In this document: in pieces, positions 13,401 to 23,545 of the stretch
Position numbering within the stretch: position 1 is the stretch's first letter
Layout of the letters: the number at the start of each line of letters is the position of its first letter
Assembly: GCA_928212115.1 (NCBI GenBank)
Contig: CAKMRJ010005745.1
Location: 215,678,608 to 215,742,607, forward strand
Length of the DNA: 64,000 nt
Direction: 5' to 3'
Origin: Lactuca virosa
Taxonomy: Eukaryota; Streptophyta; Magnoliopsida; Asterales; Asteraceae
Translations under genes and position numbers: made by a program
The notes under the pieces: generated by a model
Databases searched by the model: none
What the model saw: the letters and a program-made list of their open reading frames with translations, nothing else
What the model was told of the DNA's origin: nothing

Positions 13401-14111
13401 TCTCTCTATGTATGTCTATGCATCACGGAACATGAGAACTTATCGTACTAAGGCCCTTCCCTTATCTTTAACCATTAACTCTTTGAGCCAATGGTCATTA
13501 TGGATAGCGCTATTAGGAATTGACAACTCCTCACTCGCCCTATTGCTGGAGTGCATGATACCATATTCATCTATGGAACGATAAGCATAGATCTTGATAG
13601 GGCTTCAGTCATAGGTTTGGTTGAGACTCATTGTTTGCTCATACACATACAAACTCGTTACACATTATAGCAATAAACTTGCTATCTATTATGGCAATAA
13701 ACTCGTTTATCAATTTTAGCAATCAACTTTGTTTCTCATTATAGCAATGAACTTTGTTCTCATTAAAGCAATGTACTTGTATTTATGAAAAGCCTTATAC
13801 CAAATCTTGATTTTATAAACTTGTGAACTCACCAACTATTTTCATAGTTGACGCTCGTTTTACATGCTTTTTCAGGAAATAATTAGTAAGTGGATATAGA
13901 GATTCATCATCATAGAGCATGCTGCATCGTGTGGAAGTTATTTTATGAAGTTATATTTTGAACAATGTCATTTTGGAAAACTTGTACTTTGTTTTGTTTA
14001 AACTATGGGTTGTAAACTTTTAAATATTGCTATGGTGATGTATCTTTATCTTTTGCAATGAAACCTTTGTCGCTGTCATACCTTGCGTTTCCGCTTTAGC
14101 GGGGTGTGACA
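10401..14111 (+). mobile_element. Solo LTR, 3.7 kb, inserted in Ty3 copy 1
   Basis: Starts TGTGACAACTGTC and ends GCGGGGTGTGACA, with a perfect 5-bp duplication GAGAC (10396-10400 and 14112-14116). Removing it rejoins the copy 1 pol sequence found intact in copy 2 at 21071-21100. A CT-rich leader (about 11030-11160) is followed by a donor-like CCAAG|GTAAAC (about 11246). An acceptor-like CTTTTTCAG lies near 13876, in the same relative place as in family A. No internal coding region is present. It is unusually long for a solo LTR, so an LTR with its own insertion cannot be excluded. Confidence 0.85.
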
Positions 14112-14306
14112 GAGACCGACAACAATTTTGGATATAAAAGTTAAGACCCTGAGGAACAAGGAGGTGCGACTGGTTAAGGTGCAGTGGGAGCACCGCAGGG
14201 GATCCGAGTGGACTTAGGAGTCGTAGTCCGAGATGCGCGAGTAGTACCTAGAGTTGTTTCCGGAGCATGACTTCGAGGGCGACGTTTGATTCTAGTGGGG
14301 GAGAAT
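14112..14306 (+). pseudogene. Ty3 copy 1: chromodomain end and polypurine tract
   Basis: Continuation of copy 1 pol after the inserted LTR, matching 21081-21275 of copy 2. It encodes the end of the chromodomain-like tail (ILDIKVKTLRNKEVRLVKVQ). It has extra stops where copy 2 reads WTWESESE: TGG has become TAG and GAG has become TAG. The stretch AGTGGGGGAGAAT is the polypurine tract next to the following LTR. Copy 1 is therefore more degraded here than copy 2. Confidence 0.85.
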
Positions 14307-16006
14307 TGTAACATCCCAACTCCCAGGTATAATATTTATATATTTAATTATGAGTTGATTGAGCAACTCGGCGAGTTGGATGCCCCGAGTCGTCGAGTGG
14401 AGACGGATTGGCCACGTGGGTTTTATGACCAACCCGACGAGTCGGAGGGACCAACTCGCCGAGTTGCCGCTATGAGAGGAAACCCTCAATCTCCGGGTTT
14501 GGGTCCTATTTAAAGGACCTTAAGCCCTCATTTCCGCCTCACCAGCCACCTTAATCCCCTGTGTGAAACCCTAATCGTCTATATTGAGCTAAGAGAGAAA
14601 GAGAGCTAATCTTTGGGCATTTTAGTGCATCTTTTGAAGATAAGAGAAGAGTATCAAGGCAAAGAACGAGAAGAGGCTGTTGGATCTGGTGTTATTTCAT
14701 CTATAGCTTCTGTTGAAGGTAAAAAGTCTTCACCTTGTTCATTATTGTGATTAGATCTCGTTTTTATGGAGTTTTAGGGCTTTTTCCATCTTTCCTTGAG
14801 ACTTTGAGTGTGTTGGACTCACCAAGAGATTGACACTTCATATCTGGACCTTGTGAGGTCCATAGAGTCCAAAGGTCCCAACTTTATCCAGCTATAGAGG
14901 AGCTTTTATGCTTAAGACCCTAAATGGAACTTGTTTTGGCATTTCAAGCCCTAAGTGGCATGTATGGACGTAAAGATTGTAGCTTTACGTGGTATCTCAG
15001 CCTTGGGAGGTTAGATCTAGAGTTTGGGGTTGTGAATCTTCCTTAAAACGTCTGAATGAGAAAAGAGACTTAAGGGACTCGCCGAGTTGATGAGCCAACT
15101 CGACGAGTCGGCTAGGGTTTTCCCCGACGAGTCTGGACAGGAGTAACTCGGCGAGTTGATGAGACAACTCGGCGATTTAAGTTGGGTTTTCGCGACTTTT
15201 CTGAAGGAACGAGGGGACTCGACGAGTCACATAGATGCACTCGACGAGTCGGGTCAACATGGAATGTTGACTCGAGTGTTGACTTCAGTTGACTTTAGGG
15301 TTTGGTCAAGACAGGGAGTATGGAGACCATAGAGGGGTAGGATGGTCTTTTACCCATTCCAATAGTTAGAAAGAGAGAGAGAGAGAATAGCCTTTGGTTT
15401 ATTTAGAATAGTGATTGGAGTGTTAATTAGAGATAATTATCATATGTGTTAGGCGGAGGCTAGATCGGTGATTCGTGTACGAGGTTTATTTGCTTGCTTA
15501 CGAGGTGAGTCTTCTCACTATGCTTACCTTGAGTGGTAATTTCGTGTGACCGGAGGGTCTTGTGTGCTTATATTGAGTATTGTGATATCCTGCATTATAT
15601 CTTTGTGATTTATGTTGTGTATTATGCTGAGCTTTACTGAGTTAGGACCGGAGGGTCCACCCGAGTTGTGGGACCGGAGGGTTCCACTGAGACACAACGA
15701 CCAGAGGGTCATATTATAGATATAGCCATGAGAGGCTAATGAGTTATGGGTGGTATTTTGGGGAAATGACTAAGCTTCGTGCTTACCGTGTTATGTGTTA
15801 TGTGTTTCAGGTACTTCTCAGGATCACGGGAAGGCGTCGGCTTGATTGTACACACGAGGCGGAGTTATGTTTTGACGATCCTGGATTGTGTTTATGAACA
15901 TGTGTTTTATATAAATTGTCATTTTGGAGATTGTGAACTATGTTTATGAGAATTATGTGATTTTTTTTAAAAATGAAAATTTTGTTTGAAAATTTACGGT
16001 GTTACA
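14307..16006 (+). mobile_element. LTR shared by Ty3 copies 1 and 2 (1700 bp)
   Basis: Starts TGTAACATCCCAACTCCC and ends TTTACGGTGTTACA. It is preceded by the polypurine tract of copy 1 and followed by the PBS of copy 2, so it is the 3' LTR of one and the 5' LTR of the other. TATA-like TATTTAAAGG is at about 14506. Inverted repeats of the CTCGNCGAG type occur at about 14364-14475 and 15075-15260. Donor-like GAAG|GTAAAAAG is at 14719, a second donor CGAG|GTGAGTCTTCTCAC at 15505, and acceptor-like TGTGTTTCAG|GTAC at 15810. It is nearly identical to 21276-22992. Confidence 0.93.
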
Positions 16007-16009
16007 AGT

Positions 16010-16021
16010 TGGTATCAGAGC
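16010..16021 (+). other. Primer binding site of Ty3 copy 2
   Basis: TGGTATCAGAGC, complementary to the 3' end of initiator tRNA-Met, three bases after the LTR end. It marks the plus strand as the coding strand of copy 2. Confidence 0.95.
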
Positions 16022-16689
16022 CTTGATTTGAGGGATTCGGATATACCTTCGGTTTTGTCTGGACTCAAACTGAGGATTTGAGAAAAAATTTCAGAAGAAA
16101 AGATTTTTCTGAAAACGAGTAAGAGTTTTAAGAGAAAAACGAGTTGGAGCAGTGTGTACAATCAGCCAGAGCCCGAACGGTGATTTCCTAAAATACCCTT
16201 ACTTATTTGTGTTATCAGATATTTAGGAGATGTTAGGGATGCATGCTAGAGGCTAGGCTAGGTATTTCATATTTTAGGGCTAGAGTTGCCTGATTTGTGA
16301 TGCCTTAGCCTAGCAGTTGTTGTTATCTGTTGTTGCCTTGAGTATGTGCTGAGTAGGAGTATCTAGCAGGAATCACTTAGAAAGAGTTATAAGTCGAGGG
16401 ATAATCTAGGAGAGATATCTAGATGAGTATATGAGGAGCTACTCAGAGAGTAGTCTGATATTCATGAGAGATAGAGTACTTGCGAATTGGGATCCTAGGA
16501 GGAGGACTTGGGGTGACTGTAGGTTGGTGTGGAAGGTAGTTTTGGGCCCGTACTACTGGAAACACCGGATCTGTATGCAACCCAAGTAAGAATCCTTAGG
16601 GTACTAAGGAGCATGTAGAGGCGGGAAATCGAGTGTGAGCATGCTCGAACGAGTCTCTGATGATTTTTGTGTTGTGTTTCAGAGACATC

Positions 16690-17859
16690 ATGGTGGGTAC
16701 GTGCCACAACCCCGAGGGCGGTAGTGCAAGTGACGAGGAGATCCATCGGATCATTCATAAGGAGGTGGCCGCAGCTATCCGAGAGGCGATACCGGAGATG
16801 TTTGGGTCTATTAAGACCACACTGATTGAGACATTTGATGAGCGTTATGTTGCTGTTACTGAGGCTGCTGCTGCAGCCACCGCAGTCGCTGCTAGGCCAC
16901 AGGGAGGTGACTCGTTATTGTTTCAGGAGTTCAGCAACACGAAGCCACCAGATTTTGATGGGACACATGATCCGATTGCTGCTATGAGATGGATCTCCGA
17001 CATCCAGGGGTGTTTTTACACGTGTTCATGCCCCGAGCACTTGAGAGTTCAGTTTGTGCTGAACCAACTTCGCTTAGGAGCGAAGGACTGCTGGAAGTTT
17101 GTGACAGCCAGCTTTACTCCTGCAGATCATGCTGCAGTGACTTGGGAGAGATGTACGCAGTTGTTCCGAGACGAGTATGTTCCCCGATGGAGAGGGAACA
17201 GTTGGCCCAGGAGTTTTTATCTCTCAAGCAGAAGACAGAAACTGTGACTGAGATCTCGAGGATGTTCCATGAGAGGGCACTGTTTTTCCCTGAGCACGTG
17301 TCTACTGAGCAGGCATGCGTGAGTCGTTATCTGAGCATACTAAGGAGGGATATACGGGAGTTCATGGCGAACTCGTCTTATCGGACATTAGCTGAGTTGC
17401 AGACCAATGCCAGACGGAGGGAGATTGAGCTAGAGTTACAGGCCAGGGAGGAGGGAGAGTTCCAAGGAAGGGACCGGTGACTGATACAGTCGCAGCCGGC
17501 GACGAAGCGGGCAAAGCCCGCTGATGGGAGAGCTGGGGGCCAGAAGGGCCGCACTTGTGGCAAGTGCAGCAAGGGTCACGAGGGATCATGTCGGGCAGGG
17601 ATTTGCTACAAATGTGGCAAAGAGGGGCACATGGCAAAGGATTTCCCCAAGGGGTTTGCAGTTTGCTTTCACTGCAACCAGACCGGCCATCGGAAGGCCG
17701 AGTGCCCTCAGCTCATTCAGGGATCAGCCTAAGGTTCCACTCCTACTGCTTTACGTGCTACAGATAGTCGGCTGGTGAAGTCCGAGGTTCCGAGGGCTCG
17801 TGGGAGAGCTTTTCAGCTGACAACGGAGGAGGTCCGCGCAACACCTGATGTCGTGGCTG
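16690..17859 (+). pseudogene. Ty3 chromovirus copy 2: gag
   Basis: Capsid/nucleocapsid polyprotein. The start at 16690 (MVGTCHNPEGG) is the first ATG giving the family-like N-terminus. The retrotransposon gag core (KPPDFDGTHDPIAAMRWI ... QLFRDEYVP) runs in one frame to about 17190. There one base is missing and the frame shifts to MEREQLAQEFLSLKQ. In-frame stops follow at 17478 (TGA) and 17730 (TAA). Three Cys/His knuckles lie near 17550-17710: CGKCSKGHEGSC, CYKCGKEGHMAKDF and CFHCNQTGHRKAEC. In the second the last Cys is Phe (TTC), so zinc binding there is lost. Exon 1 of the intron-like arrangement ends at 17859. Confidence 0.88.
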
Positions 17860-17921
17860 GTACGTATTTCCATATTTATATTATTTTGAGATTTATTTTG
17901 CTTATTTTATGTTGTATATAG
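17860..17921 (+). other. Putative 62-nt spliceosomal intron before the protease
   Basis: AT-rich segment with GT (GTACGTATTT) and AG (TTGTATATAG) ends. Unspliced, the gag frame meets a stop at 17919-17921. Removing exactly these 62 bases joins ...DVVAG with TFLVSS... and reaches the protease in frame with no lost residue. It is near the lower size limit for plant introns. The alternative is an AT-rich insertion in this copy or subfamily, since related elements as remembered read straight through here. Confidence 0.55.
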
Positions 17922-18300
17922 GTACTTTTCTTGTGAGTTCTGTACCTGCTTTGGTGTTATTTGACTCGGGTGCGAGTCGATCCTTCGTGTCTTTAGCTTT
18001 TAGTCGTCACATTAGTATCCGACGTGAGGCGTTGAGTCGGCCTCTGAGGGTTTCTATAGTCGACGAGCATGCAGTTTTTGCTACTGATGTATTCCGGGGA
18101 TGTGTACTAGAGATTTTTGGTGTTGAGTTCCCGATAGACCTGGTATCGATCGCGATGGGTGATGTATGTGTCATAGTGGGCATGGATTGGTTGAGTTAGT
18201 TTGGAGCTATGATCGACTGTGAGCGTCAGATGGTGACCATACAAGACCCTAGTGGGGGAGTGCTTACGGTGTATGGCGAGGGTACCAGATCTGGATCAAC
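17922..18300 (+). pseudogene. Ty3 copy 2: aspartic protease domain
   Basis: Retroviral-type aspartic protease that would cleave the polyprotein. The active-site triad is visible in VLFDSGASRSFVS (about 17950-17990), and the downstream signature is IVGMDWLS. A stop (TAG, 18197) directly after MDWLS breaks the link to FGAMIDCERQ. It lies in frame with the RT that follows until the stop at 18560. Confidence 0.85.
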
Positions 18301-19833
18301 TTTCTGCTCTGCTTCCAGGGCAAGACAGAGTCTACAGCAGGGTTGTATGGGCTTTTTGGCGTACGTGATGGATACGCGAGTTACTACAGAGAGGCCGAGT
18401 TCTATCTCCGAGGTTCCGATAGTGTGCGAGTTTCCAAATGTTTTTCCCGAGGAGTTGCCGGGTGTGCCTCTTGAGAGGCAGGTGGAGTTCCGGATTAATT
18501 TGGTTCCGGGTGCGGCGCCTATTGCCAAGGCACCTTATCGCCTTGCGCTGCCTGAGATGTAAGAGTTATCCTCACAGCTCTAGGAGCTGCTGGGGAAGGG
18601 TTTTATCAGACTGAGTAGCTCACCGTGGGGAGCACCTATCCTTTTTGTTAAGAAAAAGGACGGTTCACACCGGATGTGCATCGATTACCGGGAGTTGAAC
18701 AAGCTGACGGTCAAGAACCGTTATCCACTACCGAGGATCGATGATTTATTCGATCGGTTGCAGGGGGCATCTTGGTTTTCCAAGATTGATTTGAGATCTG
18801 GATATCGTCAGATGAGAGTTTGCGAGGAGGATATTCAGAATACGGCCTTCAGAACTCGTTATGGGCACTACGAGTTTGTGGTGATGCCTTTCGGACTCAC
18901 CAACGCACCGACAGCGTTCATGGATCTCATGAACCGGGTGTGTAGGCCCATTTTGGATCGGTCGGTGATCGTGTTCATCGACGATATTCTGGTATACTCG
19001 AGGTCCAGAGAGCAGCACAGGGAGCATCTTCGAGAGATTCTTGGAGTATTGAGGGCTGAGAGGCTTTATGCCAAATTCTCCAAGTGTGATTTCTGGTTAT
19101 GAGAGGTCCAGTTCTTGGGACATCTCATTAATCAGAATGGGATATTGGTCGAACCGGCCAAGATTGAGGCGGTTATGAGATGGGAGGTGTCGAGATCCCC
19201 GTCCGAGATCAGGAGTTTTCTGGGTTTGGCTGGCTACTATCGGAGATTTATCAGAGATTTCTCCAAGATTGTTGTTCCTCTTACCAGATTGACCCGGAAG
19301 GGTGTTACTTTTACCTGGGGGCCGAGCAGCAGGCCTCATTCGGGACTCTTCGCCAGAGATTGTGCGAAGCTCCAGTGTTAGCCCTTCCCGAGGGAGTGGA
19401 GGACTTTGTAGTCTACTTTGATGCATATATATCAGGGTTGGGTGCGGTATTGATGCAAAGGGGGCATGTGATAGCATATGCATTGAGGTAGTTGAAGCCT
19501 CATGAGACGAGGTATCCCACGCACGATTTGGAGCTGGGGGCGGTGGTATTCGCCCTCAAGATCTGGCGCCACCATCTGTATGCAGTCCGGTACACCATAT
19601 ACACGGACCATAAGAGCCTGAAGTACCTCATGGATCAGCCCAACCTGAATATGAGACAGAGGAGGTGGTTGGATGTAGTGAAAGACTACGACCGCGAGAT
19701 CTTATATCACCCACGCAAGGCTAATGTGGTAGCCGATGCCTTGAGCCGTAGAACAGAGAGTGCTTTGATTCGAGACGTGTTTATGAGGATGACAGTGATG
19801 ACTCCATTCCTAGATACCATCCGAGAGGCTTAG
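18301..19833 (+). pseudogene. Ty3 copy 2: reverse transcriptase and RNase H
   Basis: Would make DNA from element RNA and remove the RNA strand. RT landmarks in order: VCEFPNVFPEELPGVP, PYRLALPEM, WGAPILFVKKKDGSHRMCID, KIDLRSGYRQ, FGLTNAPTAFMDLMN and the catalytic VIVFIDDILVYS (about 18966-19000). RNase H shows VVYFDAY, YTDHKSLKYL and HPRKANVVADALSRR. Breaks are stops at 18560 (TAA), about 18581 (TAG), 19100 (TGA), 19489 (TAG) and 19831 (TAG), and a one-base loss near 19325 where TWGP should run into EQQASF. Catalytic Asp residues survive, but the frame is closed many times. Confidence 0.92.
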
Positions 19834-21258
19834 GTGGAGGCTGTGAGGCCAAAGAACCTCAAGAGGGAGCGAGTGATCGGACAGGTTTCCGAATTTGAGA
19901 CGGATAGTCGGGGGCTTATGACTTTCCGTGGGCAGATTTGGGTGCCCTATACAGGTGGAGCTCGGCGCATACTGATAGAGGAGGCACATAGATCGAGATT
20001 CTTGATCCATCCATGAGCCACTAAGATGTATTCGGATCTGAAGAGAGATTACTGGTGGCCCTGTATGAAGAGGGATGTGGCATGGGTAGTCGATAGGTGC
20101 TTGACCTGTCGTCGGGTTAAGGCGGAGCACCACCGTCCATATGGACCGGTGCAGCCTTTAGAGATTCCCCAGTGGAAGTGGGAGCAAATTTTCATGGATT
20201 TTATCACCAAATTACCAAGAACCGCGCGATGTGTCAACGCAATATTGGTGATTGTGGACCGGTTGACGAAGAGTGCTCACTTCCTTGCTATCAGTGAGCT
20301 CTTCTGCAGAGAGATTGGCCGAGATTTATGTGAGAGAGAGGTGGTGGCACGGCATGGAGTGCCGACATCGATAGTGTTAGATCGGGATATGCGTTTTACT
20401 TCAAGGTTCTGGAAGAAGTTTCATGAGGAGTGGGGTACCCGATTTCACTTCAGTACCGCATACCACCCACAGACAGACGGGCAGAGTGAGCGAACGATTC
20501 AGATGCTTGAGGACATGCTGCGAGCATGTGTTATGGACTTCGGAGGAAGTTGGGACACCTATTTGCCCTTGGCTGAGTTTTCTTATAACAAGAACCATCA
20601 TTCCAGTATTGGTATGCCTCCCTTTGAGCTCTTATATGGGAGGAGGTGTCGGACTCCCATCTGTTGGGGAGAGGTAGGGCAGAGAGTGATGGGTGGCTCT
20701 GAGATAGTGCTCAAGATGACTGAGTAGATTCAGAAGGTCAGACAGAGGTTACTGACAGCTCAGAGTCGCCAGAAGAGTTACGCAGACTGGCGACGATCCG
20801 AGCTAGAGTTCCAGGTTAGAGATTTTTTCCTCCTGAAGGTATCCCCATGGAAAGGGGTGATTCGATTCAGGAAGCGGGGAAAATTGGGTCCTAGGTATAT
20901 CGGTCCCTTCAGAGTGACTGTCAGAGTGGGGAAGGTAGCTTATCGGTTGGAGCTACCTGTAGAGTTGAGCCAGATTCATAACACCTTCCACGTGTTTCAG
21001 CTGAGGAAGTGTGTAGCCGATGAGACGGCGGTGGTACCCTTAGAGGACATCCAGGTTGTTGCAAGCCTGAACTATATTCAGAGACCGACAACGATTTTGG
21101 ATAGAAAAGTTAAGACCCTGAGGAACAAGGAGGTGCGACTGGTTAAGGTGCAGTGGGAGCACCACAAGGGATCCGAGTGGACTTGGGAGTCGGAGTCCGA
21201 GATGCGCGAGTAGTACCCAGAGTTGTTTCCGGAGCATGACTTCGCGGGCGATGTCTGA
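19834..21258 (+). pseudogene. Ty3 copy 2: integrase and chromodomain-like tail
   Basis: Inserts element DNA; the tail in this clade binds marked chromatin. Zinc-binding HHCC is visible as EAHRSR...H and CLTCRRVKAEH. The DDE core has Asp in FMDFITKLP, Asp in LDRDMRF and Glu in GQSERT. The GPFRV/HNTFHV region is followed by a C-terminal block, IQRPTTILDRKVKTLRNKEV to WTWESESEMRE, as in chromoviruses of the Tekay/Del group (family knowledge). Stops are at 20014 (TGA), 20725 (TAG) and 21211 (TAG). A two-base loss near 20297 is balanced by a two-base gain near 20338. The natural end is the TGA at 21256. Confidence 0.9.
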
Positions 21259-21261
21259 TTC

Positions 21262-21275
21262 TAGTGGGGGAGAAT
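21262..21275 (+). other. Polypurine tract of Ty3 copy 2
   Basis: TAGTGGGGGAGAAT directly before the 3' LTR, the expected plus-strand priming site. The same tract precedes 14307. Confidence 0.85.
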
Positions 21276-22992
21276 TGTAACATCCTGACTCCCAGGTATA
21301 ATATTTATATATTTAATTAAGAGTTGATTGAGCAACTCGACGAGTTGGATGCCCCAAGTCGTCGAGTGGAGACGGATTGGCCACGTGGGTTTTATGACCA
21401 ACCCAACGAGTCGGAAGGACCAACTCGCCGAGTTGGCGCTGTGAGAGGAAACCCTAAATCTCCGGGGTTGGGTCCTATTTAAAGGACCTTAAGCCCTTAT
21501 TTCCGCCTCACCAGCCACCTTACTCCCCTGTGTGAAACCCTAATCGTCTATATTGAGCTAAGAGAGAAAGAGAGCTAATCTTTGGGCATTTTAGTGCATC
21601 TTTTGAAGATAAGAGAAGAGTATCAAGGCAAAGAACGAGAAGAGGCTGTTGGATCTGGTTATTTCATCTATAGCTTCTGTTGAAGGTAAAAAGTCTTCAC
21701 CTTGTTCATTATTGTGATTAGATCTCGTTTTTATGGAGTTTTAGGGCTTTTTCCATCTTTCCTTGAGACTTTGAGTGTGTTGGACTCACCAAGAGATTGA
21801 CACTTCATATCTGGACCTTGTGAGGTCCATAGAGTCCAAAGGTCCCAACTTTATCCAGCTATAGAGGAGCTTTTATGCTTAAGACCCTAAATGGAACTTG
21901 TTTTGGCATTTCAAGCCCTAAGTGGCATGTATGGACGTAAAAGATTGTAGCTTTACGTGGTATCTCAGCCTTGGGAGGTTAGATCTAGAGTTTGGGGTTG
22001 TGAATCTTCCTTAAAACGTCTGAATGAGAAAAGAGACTTAAGGGACTCGCCAAGTTGATGAGCCAACTCGACGAGTCGGCTAGGGTTTTCCCCGACGAGT
22101 CTGGACAGGAGTAACTCGGCGAGTTGATGAGACAACTCGGCGAGTTAAGTTGGGTTTTCGTGACTTTTCTAAAGGAACGAGGGGACTCGACGAGTCACAT
22201 AGATGCACTCGACGAGTCGGGTCAACATAGAATGTTGACTCGAGTGTTGACTTTAGGGTTTGGTCAAGACAGGGAGTATGGAGACCATGGACGGGTAGGA
22301 TGGTCTTTTACCTATTCCAAGAGTTAGATAGAGAGAGAGAGAGAGAGAGAGATAGATAGAGAAAGAGAGATAGAATAGCATTTGGTTTATTTAGAATTGT
22401 GATTGGAGTGTTAATTAGAGATAATTATCATATGTGTTAGGTGGAGGCTAGATCGGTGATTCGTGTACGAGGTTTATCTACTTGCTTACGAGGTGAGTCT
22501 TCTCACTATCCTTACCTTGAGTGGTAATTTCGTGTGACCGGAGGGTCTTGTGTGCTTATATTGAGTATTGTGATATCCTGCATTATATCTTTGTGATTTA
22601 TGTTGTGTATTATGCTGAGCTTTACTGAGTTAGAACCGGAGGGTCCACCCGAGTTGTGGGACCGGAGGGTTCCACTGAGACACATCGACCAGAGGGTCTT
22701 ATTTGAGATATAGCCATGAGAGGCTAATGAGTTATGTGTGGTATTTTGGGGAACTCACTAAGCTTCGTGCTTACCGTGTTATGTGTTATGTGTTTCAGGT
22801 ACTTCTCAGGATCACGGGAAGGCGCCAGATTGATTGTACACACGAGGCGGAGTTATGTTTTGAGGATCCTGGATTGTGTTTTTGAACATGTGTTTTATAT
22901 AAATTGTCATTTTGGAGATTGTGAACTATGTTTATGAGAATTATGTGATTTTTTAAAAATGAAAAATTTGTTTGAAAATTTACGGTGTTACA
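21276..22992 (+). mobile_element. 3' LTR of Ty3 copy 2 (1717 bp)
   Basis: Starts TGTAACATCCTGACTCCC and ends TTTACGGTGTTACA. It is collinear with 14307-16006. The visible differences are scattered point changes and small indels, and an expanded GA microsatellite at about 22325-22375. Donor-like CGAG|GTGAGT is at 22493 and acceptor-like TGTTTCAG|GTAC at 22798. No target duplication can be checked because the left end of the array is truncated. Confidence 0.93.
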
Positions 22993-23168
22993 TCGGATGA
23001 TCGCGTGAAGGTGAAGGCGTGACCGTACACATCCTCTGTTTTACAGCTTTATGATTTTCGGATACTCTTATATTGATAAACAATTTGGAAACATTGATTT
23101 TGTAAACCTTTGATGACTATGGGTTGTTTTAAAAAGTTTAAATTTATTGTGATTTTTGCGTCGTTATA
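22993..23168 (+). mobile_element. Right end of the older host LTR
   Basis: Begins TCGGATGATCGCGTGAAGG and contains GAAGGCGTGACCGTACA. This parallels 55533-55575 in the LTR at 53831-55703, followed by the same kind of T-rich tail to a decayed end near 23168. It continues the LTR interrupted at about 9547, apart from roughly 25 missing bases. Confidence 0.65.
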
Positions 23169-23545
23169 GCTTCAATAATTACTTCCACATATTGGAGTCC
23201 CTTGTCTTCGTTATCGGGGTTTACATAATGGATTTTATTGCATTAAGTATCCTTAATGGTCCTACGCAAGCATCTTCTTATCATGCCTCTTTTTAGATAA
23301 TCACTTGGAATTTTGCACGCTTTGGGAAATTTGAAATGGCACGGGGTCTGCCACATAAAAAAACATTGATTGACCTTATTTGTCGTTTGGGTGTCTCACA
23401 TGCCATTTAATGGTATCCTTCTTGTATTATGAACAGTCATAGCGTCAATGCTTAGGCTTCATTTATTTCTTGCATCATTCTCTCCCAACCGTCCCTTTTA
23501 AATTTCACCGTGCAGGGATATTATGATTTCAAAGGTTTCTTTTGG
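23169..23545. other. Unassigned, probably decayed retroelement DNA
   Basis: No open frame or repeat boundary was recognised. It adjoins the C-terminal side of a minus-strand gag remnant and may be its continuation. Confidence 0.3.

Noticed and set aside
16495..16758. Minus-strand frame across the Ty3 leader and gag start
   Set aside because: Shadow of the plus-strand element; no motif of its own.
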